Source of the DNA: an uncultured Actinomyces sp.
GTDB lineage: Bacteria; Actinomycetota; Actinomycetes; Actinomycetales; Actinomycetaceae
NCBI GenBank assembly: GCA_915069725.1
Contig: CAJZFF010000118.1
Location: 1 to 6,117 of the forward strand
Direction of reading: 5' to 3'
Length of the DNA: 6,117 nucleotides
Shown here: positions 5,730 through 6,117 of the stretch, in pieces
Layout of the letters: each line of letters starts with the position of its first letter
Numbering within the stretch: position 1 is the stretch's first letter
Translations under genes and position numbers: made by a program
The notes under the pieces: generated by a model
Databases searched by the model: none
Told to the model about the DNA's origin: nothing
What the model saw: the letters and a program-made list of their open reading frames with translations, nothing else

Positions 5730-6117
5730 ATGACTGATTCCATTCGACTGCATCAGCCTTGGCCTGAAGACCTGGCCCGCCGCTACCGCGAGGCCGGCCA
5801 CTGGCGGGGCGAGACCTTCGGCGCGTGGCTGCGCGAACGGGCACAGGCCCATCCCGACCGCATCGCCGTGGTGAGTGAAGGCGAGCGCATCAGCTATGGC
5901 GAGCTGGACCGCCAGGCATCCGCCATTGCGGCCGGTCTGCTGGCCCGCGGGCTCCGCCGCGGTGATCGGGTCATCGTCCACCTGCCCAACCTGCCGGAGT
6001 TCATCAGCGCCATCTTCGGCATGTTCCGCGTGGGCATCATCCCACTGTATGCGCTGCCCGCACACCGCATTGCCGAGATCGCGCACTTTGCCGACACGGG
6101 CGATGCCCGCGGCTACA
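5730..6117 (+). CDS. entE: 2,3-dihydroxybenzoate-AMP ligase (EntE/DhbE family), 3' partial
   Basis: Adenylates 2,3-dihydroxybenzoate with ATP and loads it on the aryl carrier protein, the first assembly step of catecholate siderophores, in the cytoplasm. The 129 codons present are the N-terminal part of a family of about 540 residues; the gene runs off the window. The start WPEDLARRYREAGHWRGETFGAWL parallels E. coli EntE (WPEEFARRYREKGYW) and Bacillus DhbE (CWAGETFGDLL). It is followed by ISYGELD (50-56), GDRVIVHLPNLPEF and the family's LPAHR-EI-HFA segment (about 109-121). The ATP-binding and acyl-site motifs lie beyond the window. The ATG at 5730 puts the conserved N-terminus at the right distance but has no clear Shine-Dalgarno. 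The Fur-box-like site abuts it. Sequence style looks gammaproteobacterial, probably Stenotrophomonas-like, unlike the first 5.3 kb. Another aryl-AMP ligase of the same family, for example a salicylate ligase, cannot be excluded. Confidence 0.85.
   Translation, partial: MTDSIRLHQPWPEDLARRYREAGHWRGETFGAWLRERAQAHPDRIAVVSEGERISYGELDRQASAIAAGLLARGLRRGDRVIVHLPNLPEFISAIFGMFRVGIIPLYALPAHRIAEIAHFADTGDARGY

Noticed and set aside
4920..6086. 388-residue minus-strand frame covering the hybrid frame and the entE-like gene
   Set aside because: It runs across the chimeric join and is antisense to two recognisable plus-strand protein fragments; GC-rich DNA readily gives such open antisense frames.

Overview
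The window reads as two pieces of DNA from different kinds of bacteria, joined at about base 5330.

Bases 1 to about 5330 look actinobacterial, most likely Actinomyces or a close relative. The coding is GC-rich. A lipoprotein with a CxxC-bearing domain of the DUF6318 type overlaps a secreted Thr-rich protein with a PKD-like segment. Further along is the N-terminus of a DEAD/DEAH helicase resembling mycobacterial Rv3649. Bases about 5331 to 6117 look gammaproteobacterial, probably Stenotrophomonas-like (Xanthomonadaceae). They hold the C-terminal end of an iron-siderophore ABC transporter substrate-binding protein, a hairpin, a Fur-box-like operator, and the first 129 residues of a 2,3-dihydroxybenzoate-AMP ligase (EntE/DhbE family). 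These assignments rest on protein motifs read by eye, not on a database search.

Layout: (1) 2-664 +, lipoprotein, 5' end outside the window. (2) 661-1524 +, exported protein, coupled to (1) by an ATGA overlap. Together they could form a cell-envelope pair. A block of about 40-50% GC from about 350 to 900 spans the junction of the two genes, with flanks above 70% GC. (3) 1525-1698, convergent intergenic region with a weak inverted repeat. (4) 1699-4929 -, a 1076-residue superfamily 1 helicase (UPF1/AAA_11-AAA_12 type) with complete motifs and a long coiled-coil insertion. It is a single-gene unit. (5) 4930-5072, divergent intergenic region. (6) 5073-5639 +, a hybrid frame: helicase residues up to the Walker A lysine, then substrate-binding-protein residues to the stop. 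(7) 5640-5729, terminator-like hairpin, possible promoter and Fur box. (8) 5730-6117 +, entE-like gene, 3' end outside the window.

The join falls inside the Walker A motif and truncates a gene on each side, with no mobile element nearby. The simplest explanation is an assembly, amplification or library chimera rather than a natural fusion. No CRISPR array, tRNA, rRNA or insertion sequence was seen. I do not see a clearly new multi-gene system. The accessory-looking SF1 helicase is the best functional lead, and the junction is the most important thing for a reader to know.
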